Part shown: piece by piece, positions 38,322-50,428 of the stretch
Layout of the letters: each line of letters begins with the position of its first letter
How positions within the stretch are numbered: position 1 is the first letter of the stretch
NCBI RefSeq assembly: GCF_000524195.1
Contig: NW_020170408.1
Location: 306,444-370,443, forward strand
Origin: Echinococcus granulosus
Taxonomy: Eukaryota; Platyhelminthes; Cestoda; Cyclophyllidea; Taeniidae
Direction: 5' to 3'
Length of the DNA stretch: 64,000 nucleotides
Translations under genes and position numbers: made by a program
Notes under the pieces: generated by a model
Database searches by the model: none
What the model was told of the DNA's origin: nothing
What the model saw: the letters and a program-made list of their open reading frames with translations, nothing else

Positions 38322-41300
38322 TCATGTGTCCCGTTTCTTCTGGCTGTCTTGCGAACCTTTCCCCGATCGGCTGCGTTGAACTTCAAAGATAACTTCAATC
38401 AGAATGAGGACAATGATCATCCACTCCAGTCGTGAAGAATGTCGTGCTTGCAGATGATTTGTTAGAATCTCCGCCAATTCGCAACACGTGTCCAGCTTCG
38501 AGTTGAGGATCTACAGATAAAAGAGGAAAAGTGAGTGTATCCACACATGCGTCGAGATGAAGCTTAGAAGCGGTGAAGACGCACTCTAGTTCGACTCCGC
38601 ACGCTAAGTGCACTTTTGAGATTTTGGAAGAGTTTTTCAACATCGGATCGGTCCCAATAGAAGTCCGGTGTTTCGCTAATCGTTGTGCTGATGTTCAGTA
38701 GGTGTCTACGTAGGAAGAAGTAGGTCAATTGGTTTCACTAACCGTAAGGTGAAGAGCTCTCCGGTTTTACGAATCACTGACGACATTGGGAAAAACATTC
38801 CTAGGCCTGTTTGCATTTTCTAGGGGAAAGGGACCTTGAGATAACAGCAAAGATAGCATGGTCAGCGGTTTTGTGGGTCTGCTTACATCAATCCAGGGCT
38901 GCATTTGCACTGCTACTGCATCAAAACTGTTCTCCAACAAGGAAAGCTTTACTGCAAATAGGAAAAAGATGAAGGCTGTCCATGGGTGGTCGACTTCTGA
39001 CTTTGAGGAGGACAAAACAATTGTGGGTGAGCTTGGAACGTTGTTTGGCCAAAGTGAAACCGGTAGTAAATGACGCGGAGCGGCTAACGAACAGTCGGGC
39101 CGATGGGCCGAGTTTATGGAAGGCGTAAGGGTAATAGCGGTGTGTAGATGAAAGATGGCTAAATTTACAGAATTCTGACTCCGGTCAACGCGGTGGTAGT
39201 TGGGTCATAAACAATAAAGGATTTGATTTGTTCCCACTAATTCGTCACAAGTGAGAGGGCGGGGGGGTGACAATGGCCTCTGCTAACTTTTTGGCCAATT
39301 TAATGGCCATCATCTCGCCTAATCTTGCCGAAATCAGGCTATGCAAAGTGTACAGCTCCCAGCGAGTGGATAGGGAAGAGTTGTCCTGATGTGAATATCC
39401 ACAGTTAAGCACGAGTGTTTGGCTAGCTCACCACTGGAAATCCGTTAAAAGACGAAGCACAATGTTCCAGATGTTTTATTACTCTGACAAGTGATGTCAA
39501 TTAGCGTTATTTCATTGGCTGGTTGGAAGACGTCACCAAAACTAACGAATTTTCCTGTTTCGAATGTGAATAATAACTCTGTGACATGCGATTTTATGCA
39601 ACTATTTACCATCATGAGCTGATAAACAGCACACGTCACGTATGCGTGACGCCTGGTCCCAGGCAAGAGAACCGAAATACTGCGGTGTTTCACGAAAAGG
39701 AAGTCATGGGATTCAAATAAACTTTCACAAAGTTAGTTGAAAAGTCGAGTTATTTCCAATTTGTTCCACTGATAGTTGTGTCTAGACGGAGCGTTAAGGT
39801 CTCTATCCTGTTGCCTCACCTTCTCAACTACACATCCACGCCCACCAGTACCGAAGGTGGCCCCTGGGATCTATCTAGTCTACAAATCTGCCGATGCCAA
39901 GGTGATTAATAAACCTGCAACAGCTTCCCATCAAGAGGTCTCGAAGAGGAGAAGCATCTCGATATCGACTTCGGTGATATCAATCAAGAACACGGGTGCC
40001 CACCTATTTACTCTACTGCCTGATGCCTTGGTGAGATCAAAAGGTGGATAGCAAATCAGGAGTGCCTTCAACTAGTGAATGTGCCCAGGAAGAAGGGGAT
40101 GAAGAAAGATCGTGAAGAGGCTGTTCAAGTTGCATCTGCTTGTACCCAGACCAGGGTGCCGATGCGGAACCACGACGTGCCACCACATGAGCAACTCGAC
40201 ACATTACTGAACGAGTAAAAAAACGCTCGAAATCGCGCTTTTAAGGCGCCAAATCGGTCATGTGTGAAATATGAGGTTAAGACCATTAATAAGATGCACC
40301 TATATAAACCATGTCGTCTTCACAGCCTCGATAAACATCTACGTAGGCCACACCACCACTTTCAAGCTGTCAGAAGCAAAAGCCTACATTCACTGCTTCG
40401 CCCTAATTTTCTATTCAGGATATCTCAGGCCGGCCGCTCTTTAATCTACTCTAGCGACCATACTACGAGGGACAGACAAGTCAAATTGCCAATCAAGAGG
40501 GCGGACTGACGTGGTGATGAACGAAGGAAGCAACTCCAATCCTGCGAAAATCTTTTTAGTTGAAAAGACTTCACACACATCGCTCTCGACCACTCAACAG
40601 TAGGACGGGTAATTAAATGGTGTTAACGCTTTAAGGACAGTTAGTTTTATGTACTGTTAGCTAACACCTCGGACATGGCAGTTACGTTTCCACAGCCCAC
40701 CACCACAGCAATCACCCCTGAGTGAAGCGCCTCATCGCACCATAAACTGCTAAGCACTTTGAAAGCCATCTTTTCAGCAGTTTGCCCTAAGACGGGTCAG
40801 CCTTCGAAATGGTTACATAAAAGTAGGAGACTCATTAATGAAAAAAAAAAAAAACTAGTGAAGTATCCACGCGCCTTATCGTTTCCCCCCCAACCTTTGC
40901 TAACTAGAGGTCCTGGTTTGGCTGTATCGACTCCCACCTAAAACACGGCACTGGTAAGCCCGAAGGATTCTGCCACTTGAGTCGAGTTAAGAAAGAAAGG
41001 AAGTGGGAGAAGACCTTACCCGATGAAGCTAAAGCGTCAGAAAAGGCGATTTTTTCAATGGCCAGAGTCTGAACAGCCTTTTCATAGGCGTCCTGTGACT
41101 CGTTAGCATCTGATCGCGGTGGAAGTGCGTGTAGGCGGATGTCTTCAACGTCGAGACGGGTCGGCCCACTAAGAAAAAAGGAAAAGTTCTACACTTTGTG
41201 AATATGGAATTGCTTTCCCTGTATCCCATTCGTTGGAATTACAGATTTCACCCATGTGACCTGCCAGAAAAGGGAAAGACCTGATTGAGGTAGCCTTTAT

Positions 41301-44300
41301 TCGTCAAAAAGATTTGTGGTTAGCTGAGACTTAAGAATTCACACCTTCTCAATACTCCGAGGGATTCGGCTACCATGCTCACACTGCCAGTCCCTCGACC
41401 CTTCCGTAAGCTGACACCAAGAAAACGTCACAGTGACAGCCATAGGAAGATGGTAGCTACTGTAGATGACTCGGCCTAGGGGAGTCATAATGGGAGGGCC
41501 ATCCAAGTCACGTGGTGCAGCGACAACCGCCCCGACCTACAGCAGATTCGGCCTCAAGACAGACGCTCTAGAATTTTACGCTGTCCCGCGCATGTGAATC
41601 TCCCCCCTCATTTATTTCGCCTAACCCGGGGCTGCATTATCTCAGGTGACCATCTCGTCGTTGAATGCGGCACATGCGAAGACTTGTGACAGCCGAAGCA
41701 AAAAGGTGATCACGGGGAGAAGAAGGACGCCAGACGACAAAACGTAATTAACCCAGGCGAACTTTTTCATCCTTTTCCATACCCATGAGCCCTTCACCCC
41801 TTCTGAATGTTTGTATGCCTCAGTACTGATGACCCGTTTCGTAGTGGTAGTTCAAACTTGTTTTGAGGGGTGAGTGTACTCCAATGTTCTTTGTCAGGTT
41901 AGGATAATTGTGTCATAAACAGATTGGCTAAATTTAAGACATCAACCAGTTTATCGTACCGTGATCAAAACTTCATGTCAAGTCAAGAGAGGTAGAGGGG
42001 TTATTTGCATGGTAAGCGGACAATTACGGTCATCCACTCCTCTCCTACCTCCTTTAGACTGAGGGAGCAGTCCCAAAAGGCGCAAAGGGCCTTTCCCTGA
42101 GCAACTCCGTTAACCTAAGGGCCTAACAACTATTGTCAATGTCTGGATGAAGACGGCTATAGTAATGTCAAGATCTGGAGATAATAGGAGATGATAATAG
42201 GGGCGTGAAAGGACCCCACAAGAGCCACTCTTGCGATCCAAAGGAGATTGCTACATTTTAAACAAAAAGTTTTTAAGGCAGACTTGCCTGGTGAAGGAGT
42301 AGATCAGCTCCTCAAATTCTACTGCTTCCGGGGAAATAGGTCTGTTGCATTCTTTGCGAATCTTGGTGATAGTCTCCTCACACTATAAAAAATACAATGG
42401 CTTTTAGACTGATTGACCGACTGGAGGGTATGATCCCCTCCCCATACCACCGATAAATGGAAATGAAGTCTTACCTCAGACTCCGAGACATTCCAGAAGA
42501 CAACAACACCAGTTCTGAAAAAGAATGATAGATGAAGCAAGACAAGTAGAATAGGGCAGCGCAAGAGGGATGTTCAAGCCAAATCAAGCTCTTCGAATTA
42601 ACAAGATTACAAAAGGACGTAATCGCGACGCCACTAGACGCCAGGACAGCAGACAGAAGGGATGGACAAAGGTGTCGGTTACTGAACGTGTAAACTCAGA
42701 ACCCGCAGATACCCGATCAAATGGAAGATCTCATGCACAACGCAGCAGTGGCATAGGAATAAGACGCTCAGCTGTTCAGGGGAGATGTATTTGATTGGCT
42801 GGTGTCAAAATTGCAAAGACGCCCAGTTATGTCTATCAATGACTCGTCTGGTCGTGGCAGATCCCGATACACGGCATAGCAATCATGCCTGAAAACACTC
42901 AATGAGTGCGTGGAACGTACAAGAGACGAATGCTTCCATTAAAACAGTTCAGACGTACACTTGAAACTCGGAAGTTTGTTGATGTTGATGACAAATCCTT
43001 TCAAATTAAAGGTTTAAAGAGGTCGCAGGAAAAGCCTAGTATAGGCGCTGGATCGGTCTACACCGATGCCCAGAAATCCACTAACAGAAAAGCATATAAT
43101 TGGCAACCTAGATGTCAGTTACTCCACATATGGCTCATAGTTGTTTGAACGCGCCTCGTCCTAAGCTGCCAACCTCCTAACCAGAGCGGCAACAAATAAC
43201 CGACTAAAGCTACCCTTCAAAATAGACGGATATCAATTTCAATGGAAAACAGACGAAGTGCAGAAGAGAAGAAAAAATGAAAACCAATGCATCCCTCCCG
43301 ACGCTAGTTGACGTTGGAAACTACAAGAGCACATATAATTTGTCTATGCAGAAGCTAAACGGGTCGGAAAGTGCCAAAGAGCCTTCACATGCAGCAACAA
43401 CACTCCACAGTATTAAAGCTTTCCGTTCGTTTAGGCAACGAAGAAGTAAATATCGGGTATCAGGCTCAGCAAAAGCCTCTGTGGGGAAGAGCTGAACACA
43501 GTACTTTGGAGATCACCGTGGAAGAAAATGTTTCCGTGGGTGTGCATGCGTAACTCGCTTTCACAATTCGCTGGGAAAGTGTTGCCTACTCAAAAGTGAT
43601 GCGTCAAGAAAAAAAGGAATATAGTACAAATCTGATACTGTCAAAACCAGTCCGAAAATGGAACGGGAGGCCTATTCTTGCAAGGCAACCCCGAACTCGA
43701 GCATGAGGAGCTATGCGTTTAATTTGATATGGAAGGAGTGAAGGAAGGAAGAGAGGGTGGAGGGGAGTAAGGAAGTTGGGGGAAGAAGGTAGGAAGGTAG
43801 GTAAGAAGGAACGGAGGGAAGGAGGAAGATGGGGGCAAGAGGAGGAGTTGAGAGGGGATGAAGGAAAAAAGGAAAGGAAGACATCACCACATGCCCCTCC
43901 TCACTCAATGTTTCCTTAATTTGGTATTTCTCCGGTAATCCCACTCTGTCTGCTTGTGCTGCGACGGTTAACTTCATTTGGCTGGTTTAAGCAGTTTCTT
44001 TGTCTACCAAGCCAATTTGCGTCATGAGCCGTCGCCTGGGTTGTCTATTCAAAGCACTAGGCGAATAAGTTGGCCTTAGGGTCTTTAAGAAGGAAACAAC
44101 CGAGACTAAAATTATGTGCAAATTTGCCGACGACAGTCTGAACGTAAAAGATGTGTACCAGTTGGATAGGCGACAGGTATGAAGGCGTTGACTGCAACAG
44201 CATGGAGACAAAATTCACGCCAGAGGTGTTAAGTTCCAGGACACAACGCGGCAGCCACCATCAATGCGAGAGGCGAATAATCAAAGGCAACGACTTAAGG

Positions 44301-45769
44301 AACCGGAAAACTTCTTTAACTATTTACCGGAAGAAACAAATGAGGCACTCAGACATTTCCACCTGACCTAGCCATTGAGGCATGGAGGTCAAACATGGTG
44401 CATTCAAAACGAACAGCCTCCATTTCATCACTAATCCAGCCTTGACCTCGATTAAGAGAGCCAGTTTCCTCAAACCCCGGGACAAGGTTATAGGTCAAAT
44501 TCCTTACTCACTTACGTCGCAGGCTCCCATGGTTGATGCGTTGTGGCGCGGTTAAGGATCTGAGCCCATACCTGGCTGCCAAGAGGCCCACTTAGAGAAC
44601 TAGTTAAGAAACAAGAGCCCCCTAGAGCATATTAGCATGCATTAAAGCATCTATTTTTCATCCTCAACAAAAAGTGATCAACGATGACAACTTCGAGAAT
44701 CATGATTAAAGGTTGATGGGTGCATTCTACAGGAAGATAATTATGCTCTCTCCAAGTCTCGGTACCAAAAGGTCGTCGTGTTCAACGCATTCCGTAGTGG
44801 GATACCTCATGCCCAACACTGATGACGAAAAGCGGACTCCGAGAAGATACTACTTATGACGAAAGAAGTGGTATTCATGTACAAAGAATATCATCGACCA
44901 GATGGAAACAATACTGCCATGAATAATTGAATCGCGAGAAAACACAGACGATAACTAGATATAGGAATGAACAGGAAACGAGAACATACCCCCTTTTACC
45001 TAAAAACGCCAATTTCATCACTACCATCGTCCTTGACATGAAGAGAACTAGTATAGGTGGAACAAAGGTGATAGACACACTTAGGGCGATTCCATTCTTG
45101 GCCCAATGAACGGTGGCCATCCCTAAGAATATTCAGCCAATACGTGGGGTGCTAGAACAGGAACAACTGATAGAGGCATAACTCCTCCAGTGGCGAAATC
45201 ACCCACAAGGGACAAATACTTCCTCGACAGTGGCGAGCACGAGCACTTGATTGGAGCATTTTAGGCAACAAAGTAGCTTTCTCGTTTGATTAAAAAGGGC
45301 CCTGGGTGGAGGGAATATTCCAACAAGAAGGGCTTGAATTTACTGGATTGTATCGCTACACGTAACACAATCTGAGTGCACATAAACAATAAAAGTGGTT
45401 CAGTTGCACCAACACGTTTCTAGGCTGAAGCGGATGTATTATTTATCCCTTCAAACGCGTTATTCATTTGATAAGCTCGTCCATCCCAGTTTGACAAAGC
45501 TCTCATCTTACTAATAATGATGTAACCAAAGAGGCCTACTTGAAGACGAGAACATCTCGATGTTTGGTGGGATCATGAACATCAAAGAGCGTAGTTAGGA
45601 AGAGGATCTCGTTGGTCACTTCAGGCGGCAGACGCAGACACCGATACCCCATGGCCACGTAGTCGAAGACTGAAGAGACCCGTGCCAGGTTTATCGACTG
45701 ACCGATGCCATAGGCGGAGACTCGGAAGAGATTGTTCTCAAAGGAGAGTTTCTCTGTGGACGTTGGATG
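38322..45769 (-). CDS. RMND1: RMND1-like mitochondrial protein (DUF155), 5' end unresolved
   Basis: RMND1 is an inner-membrane protein needed for mitochondrial translation. Exons recognised in coding order: 45769-45540, 42514-42475, 42382-42288, 41168-41020, 38951-38887, 38819-38743, 38705-38585 and 38510-38322. Phases agree at every join. The order of motifs follows the human protein: VSAYGIGQS (human TAFATADEY), TGVVVFWNV (GAAVFWNV), KIAFSDALASS plus VKLSLLENSFD, KTGELFTLR, SETPDFYWDRSDVEKLF and RLEWMIIVLILIEVIF, the last being the C-terminal membrane segment. After it comes a basic tail (VQRSRSGKGSQDSQKKRDT) longer than in human. One exon is only 40 bp. The intron after exon 42382-42288 has a GC donor (CAG|GCAAGT). 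The mitochondrial presequence and start codon were not found and should lie between 45770 and 48733. Confidence 0.88.
39617..40200 (+). pseudogene. Decayed segmental copy of DNLZ (promoter, exon 1, part of intron 1)
   Basis: This plus-strand segment lies inside an RMND1 intron. It aligns without long gaps to the DNLZ flank, 5' UTR intron, exon 1 and the start of intron 1. Protein-level matches include VAPGIYLVYKSADAK against [15 protein letters not shown], then SISISTS against ISIPTS. Upstream, the near-palindrome at 39635-39650 and TGGTCCCAG are shared, but the donor GT is now GC. The start codon is lost (the equivalent bases read TTGTGT), and exon 2 with the second Cys pair is not found. 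Because introns and promoter are retained, the copy arose at DNA level, not by reverse transcription. It is probably not functional. Confidence 0.8.
42286..42287 (-). other. Non-canonical GC splice donor in RMND1
   Basis: On the minus strand the exon ends ACCAG followed by GCAAGT. The joined codon AG|T keeps the frame into the next exon (GPTRLDVED). The context CAG|GCAAGT is the usual form of the minor GC-AG intron class. No GT alternative nearby preserves both phase and homology. Confidence 0.6.
43731..43881. repeat. Purine-rich low-complexity tract (GA/GGAA)
   Basis: About 150 bp are nearly all purine on the plus strand, made of irregular GGAAGGAAG and GGAGG units. It lies in the long RMND1 intron between 42515 and 45539. 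Such tracts can form triplex or slipped structures. The opposite-strand ORF there is a composition artefact. Confidence 0.7.
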
Positions 45770-48733
45770 CTAGAAAAGATGATAGCAGTGGAAAAGAGGG
45801 GCTAAGAAGAGAAGTAATCCAGGCGGTTCGGAATGTTGAACTTTACAGTTATGGATAAGCAATGGGCCAGTCCAGTCCAGGTTCTGGCAAGCAAAACATG
45901 TGGTGTTTATCCCACCATGGAACGAGGTGTGATGGAAGACTTTTCTGTGTGACGAGGAATAAGACAAGAAGTTTTAGAAAGGCTACTCGTACGAGAGACT
46001 TCACGTCCGGTTCATTCTTGTGACGTAATGCCCAGCTGTTGGGGAGTAGGACATTTAAAGGTGTCCGATTCCCCCTACAGCAGCTCCGCGTCCATTCATC
46101 CTTAAACTTGAACATCCGATGGACACACTCTCCCCCGATAAGAAACAAATTCCTCCGTGACAATGGTCAACGCGAACACAAACCGAGAGGAGTTGAATAC
46201 CCTACGGAGTCGAAGGGTAGTTTCAACAACGACGGCTTCGCACATCGATGTGCATCAAAGCTAAAGCAGCACAGAAAAGTAAACAGCCTTGCGTGGATGA
46301 TATTTTTTAGCCTTGAATGAATCAAAGTAGGAAAAGACCAACCTCTCAAATGTGTTCTCTTCTTTGATCCACTAGGGGACCCATGTATGCCTAGAACGGG
46401 TCTTGTGTGTTGTGACAGGAAGTGGAGAGGAGATAGGTCGGTTCGCAGGTCACCATCGATGACCCCACTCTGACCAAGATGTCACTGTCTACTAATGATT
46501 CAGTCAAATGAGTAAACCACTCAATCATTTGACAACAACATCACACTGACAGCTGACAACAAAATATACCACAAAAACAGCTACTCTATGCCCGTTGGAA
46601 GAAGTTAATGCATAGTTAAAGAGGAGAAAAAAAGGGGATAAAAATGGTATTAAATGCGACAAATTTGGGTGCATTTCGTAGTCTATTGATTTACTTCTCC
46701 ACCTTAAAACCGTCCAATCAGATTTTGGGTCACAAGCAGGACTGCATATGCGCCACTCGTGACATGCCGAATATTGAGTGCTGGAGGGACGCATTTAGTT
46801 AGAATTAAGATTAACTTTATCCAATGAAGCTGATCAAAAGTAACCGTACCAATACAATGAAGGCCAACTGTTGTGGACGTCAAGCCAATGAAGGAAGAAT
46901 GCTTGAATTGGGTTGCGAAGACGGAGATGCAACAAGGAAGCAAGTCTGAACTTCAAAATCACCTAATCGGCTAAGTTATTTATTTGACAGTTTCTCAGAC
47001 AGGGCCTGACATATGCTAGAGCAAAACCACTTAGTAAATTCGCAGAGAGCAATCAAAGCACAATTTGACAGCTTTTAACATATACAGATGACGAGAGAAT
47101 GGAATATATAACTCATAAGATCGGCTACGAATGCACTGACAGAAGTAGAGTGCCGACAACATCATAAACATGGAGGAGATCCGAGGCTGGTTCGTGAAAA
47201 TGGAAAAAGGGAATAAACCCGGTCTAGCGGGTTCGAAACTCTAGGATTAATCACCAAGTCGAGAAATCATGGCGACTAGATAAAAATTAAGTGACAATCA
47301 CGGAGACTCAAAATACTTTCTTAAGGGTGGAAACGATAAAAAAGAATTACATTTTACAACGACTTGTGAAAAAAGTTAGGGAAAACCAAGTCCGGATCAG
47401 CCCAGCCCATCTCCGTTTCTTTGCCAATTTCCCATCCAACTCCAAACGCCAGAACCGGGAGAAATATGGTCGTTATCACTTCCAGACCGGGAAAGTACTA
47501 CTTCAGAGCAGTACCCCCCTTCCCCACCCCACGCACAAGTTTGACACTGTCTTGCCTTCTGATCAACGGACTGGTACTGCTAGTTTCTGAAAAATCGCCC
47601 TTTTTCACAATGCATCGTGTTTGATTTGATGGAATGGACAGGTTATTTGGCTTACGTTAAATAAACATTTGCATCTGCGGCCCACCGCATAGGGACAGGC
47701 AAGACATAGTTAACCAAGCGTGAAGTGGTGCGTAGCGAAAAAAAGTTGCTTCTCATCATAAGTCGACAAGTGGTGCGAAGCTTTTCCGTAATGTAAGTAA
47801 AAGTAGTGGGAAAAAAACATACACTCCCCATTATTAGGAATAGATGGGGCTCCTAGGAATGATTGATCTACCTTCCAGCGATTCAACACCCAAATATCAT
47901 TTTTTGGGTAGGAGGGGAAGAGCTGAGAGCTCGATACGAAATATCGTACTGATAGTTTGACGCACACTGCTAGTTCGTACAACAAGTTATTAGCTGTCAC
48001 TGCACGGAGGCCTACCAGAAAACCTCACGTACTTTTCGGTCACTCAATATGATCATTCCCCCTAGGCTGAGATGATATCATGACATTTCCATCCATAACA
48101 TTTGATTCAATAGCGTTCAACCGATTAGAGCTTTAAAAGCAGACGACTTCAAGCACTGATCAAGCAAGAAAGTAATGAACTTTACGCATTACCGACATAA
48201 ATCTACGACAAATCCAGTCAACAAAATCTGCCCGAACGCTAGCCTATACAAAAATACAGGAATCAGAAAACCTCTGTGCTTGATAAAACCCTTTCATCAA
48301 TAAACATGAACTCACTGGAGGTGCAAACCTTTGTGGTTTCGGCTTCATCGATTTGCCCGTTGTCAAGGGGATATCAAAATCACGAACAGTTTCGTGGGTT
48401 ACCCGAAGAGAAGGCAGAAGAGAAGTACTGGGGTATTTACTCCCAGTGCTTGAGGCTCTAACAAAAATCGTCCGATTCGAGAGAAGCAGAAATCGGAGAA
48501 GCCCTCGTGTCCAAGACGTAGCCTATAAGGGAACAAAACCGTTGTTGTGACCTAGGAACGCCTCATCACCTTCAAGATTGTCACAAATGATAAAATAGGA
48601 CTGTATTTGGTACATAAATAAAAGCTATGAATCCCCTACCACCAAATGGAAATCGGATCGAATGATATTAAAAGGGAAATAAGGTTTATGAAAAGCGGAC
48701 GTGGGGGAGTAGGGTGATGGAAAGTTAGAAACT
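45770..48733. other. Intergenic region between RMND1 and CPPED1, likely with the RMND1 5' exon
   Basis: About 3 kb. The RMND1 exon beginning at 45769 starts with an acceptor (TTTTCTAG), so at least one upstream exon must lie here. Open frames at 45849-46163 and 46167-46349 on the minus strand are possible but show no match I can defend. The 3' UTR of CPPED1 is at the right end. Confidence 0.4.
47528..47606 (+). repeat. Dispersed repeat, copy A
   Basis: These ~80 bp match the reverse complement of 52613-52690 at roughly three quarters of positions. The two copies share GTCTTGCCTTCTGAT exactly, plus CCACGCA, AAGTTTG and CGGACTG at matching spacing. The two translations are also similar (LSCLLINGLVL and [11 protein letters not shown]), probably only as a consequence. 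This suggests a short interspersed element of unknown family. Confidence 0.6.
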
Positions 48734-49691
48734 TCAAAATCGGGATTCTACAATGCTTGGGTCTTGTTCCAGCTCATCGAAAGCGAAGTATTTGTGGGTG
48801 ACGGTGGTGGGAGTGACACGAACAATACGAAGACCCGGTTTGTCGTGCCCGAGTTGGAACCCCACAGCTGAGGAGGAAATGATTTCAAGTGGAGTACTGG
48901 AATTGCCCCCTTGTGGATGCCATAGACCACCGCTGTTGTAGTGAAGGTGACCAGAGAAAAGGTAGCGCACTCCAGCCTTGTAGTATCGATTTAACAAGTC
49001 TTCACGGACGCTTATTGGCAAATTGAAGTAATCATCCTCCTCACTTGGTGACTTTTTAAATGGTGGAATGTGCTGAAGACGGGGAGTAATCATGCTGCAC
49101 AGTCTAGCTCACCTGAAAAATAAGAATATTCTCTGCATTTTCATTCTCGCTTGTGGAAAGTTCGTTATCTAACCAGCCATCCTGAGCTGAAAACTCGGCT
49201 TGACAACTCGAATGATCGAAGTAAAGTTGAGAGTTAACGACAATATTCTTCACTTTACCACACCAAAATGTGAAGTAGTCATCCCCCCAATAAGATGTGT
49301 AATCGCCAATATCGGCTGGTGAAGGACTATTTCCGATATCGTGGTTTCCAGGCAGGACAAAAATGGGTATATCTGGAGAAATCTTCGCCAAGGATGACTT
49401 CAAGTCTGAAATTTGATCCTGTCTTTCAGATCGGCCAGGCTCAGCGTCCACCAGATCACCACAAATTATAACAAATTTAGGTTTGCTGGAAAGCCTGTTT
49501 ATAGCTGAGATGGCACGATCTACAAGAGCAAGTTCACGATCCCATTTATAGGGTGGGTCACGTTTTTCTCCATAGCGTTCGAGTAGAGCCAACTGAGGGT
49601 CAGCAAGTTGAACAAAGGTAAATCTGCTGGCATTAGCGTCCAAATTCGTTAAAAAACGATGTTTTGTCACAGAGATGAGACCTGAAACCAT
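48734..49691 (-). CDS. CPPED1: Calcineurin-like phosphoesterase CPPED1
   Basis: CPPED1 is a cytosolic metallophosphatase; the human enzyme dephosphorylates AKT. Exons 49691-49113 and 49072-48734 are divided by a 40-bp intron and give 305 residues (human 314). Metallophosphoesterase motifs appear in order: QLADPQLA (first metal motif, with the DPQ form typical of CPPED1), IICGDLVDAEPG, LPGNHDIGN, YWGDDYFTFW, and FSGHLHYN near the C-terminus. The exon junction falls in the conserved IFQHIPPF. I chose the ATG at 49691 (MVSGLIS), because the frame above it has only a GTG start and the length fits the family. The gene is head-to-head with TOP3B. Confidence 0.94.
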
Positions 49692-50428
49692 GCGAAGAAA
49701 GCGCGTAGAATACCGTAACACCGCTCGAAATCATTGTCTCATTTGTCCAATGGCAGATTAACCTAGAGCGCACCAATGAATCAAAAGATTTCAAGTCAGA
49801 TTGGTTTATTTAATTTCCTTGTTGAGTATTTTCATAGTGCATAGGTTAACGCCTAGTTAAACTATGCCGAAAGTTGCTCCAAATGGATATTCTGACCTAT
49901 TCAGTGACTATTTTTTCTTAAATTTTGCGACTTGGGTTTATAAACTTTGAACGGTACATCGAGAAGAACAATAAACTTTTTTAGTTTCAACATATTCTTT
50001 GCCGCAAAACGTTCCGTACTCTATCTGTAAATAACCGTGCGGAATCTTTTGCTGGTTATGTTGTCCAATCATATTGCCGTTTTCTTAATTGGCCTGCTGC
50101 AGCACAAGGTATGCTGTCTCTCCCTTAATCCTGATTCGCCTCCTCCGATTTTTCGACTGTCGTAAAATTACGGAGTGTTTTATGCATGGATTTTTGGTCA
50201 GATTTCCGTGGTATATCCATTTTAACCCTAACATGCTAGTGTGTGTTTAGTGGGGAATCAATCTAGTTGATTTTACTGAACGCGTGCGTAAATGTTGTAG
50301 AACTTCTTGCTTTCTCGATGCTAGAACTACGTCTTTTTAGAAATCCTGCTTGCAATTTTTTTTGTTCGGTGTTTTTTTGATTATTGCTTGCTAAACAGTA
50401 CTTTTAGGTCGACTCCACCGATCTCAGC
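49692..50428. promoter_or_regulatory. Bidirectional promoter region CPPED1/TOP3B
   Basis: These 737 bp separate the two start codons. On the plus strand, CACAAG followed by GTATGCTGTC near 50101-50120 looks like a 5' UTR donor, and TACTTTTAG at about 50400-50408 looks like its acceptor, 20 bp before the TOP3B ATG. I see no clear TATA element. Confidence 0.45.

Noticed and set aside
45849..46349. Candidate 5' exon of RMND1
   Set aside because: Open frames exist but neither shows a presequence or a match to the RMND1 N-terminus; recorded only as an unresolved region.
47210..47260. tRNA-like GGTTCGAAAC (T-loop box)
   Set aside because: No partner stems or anticodon arm at proper spacing; an isolated B-box-like match.
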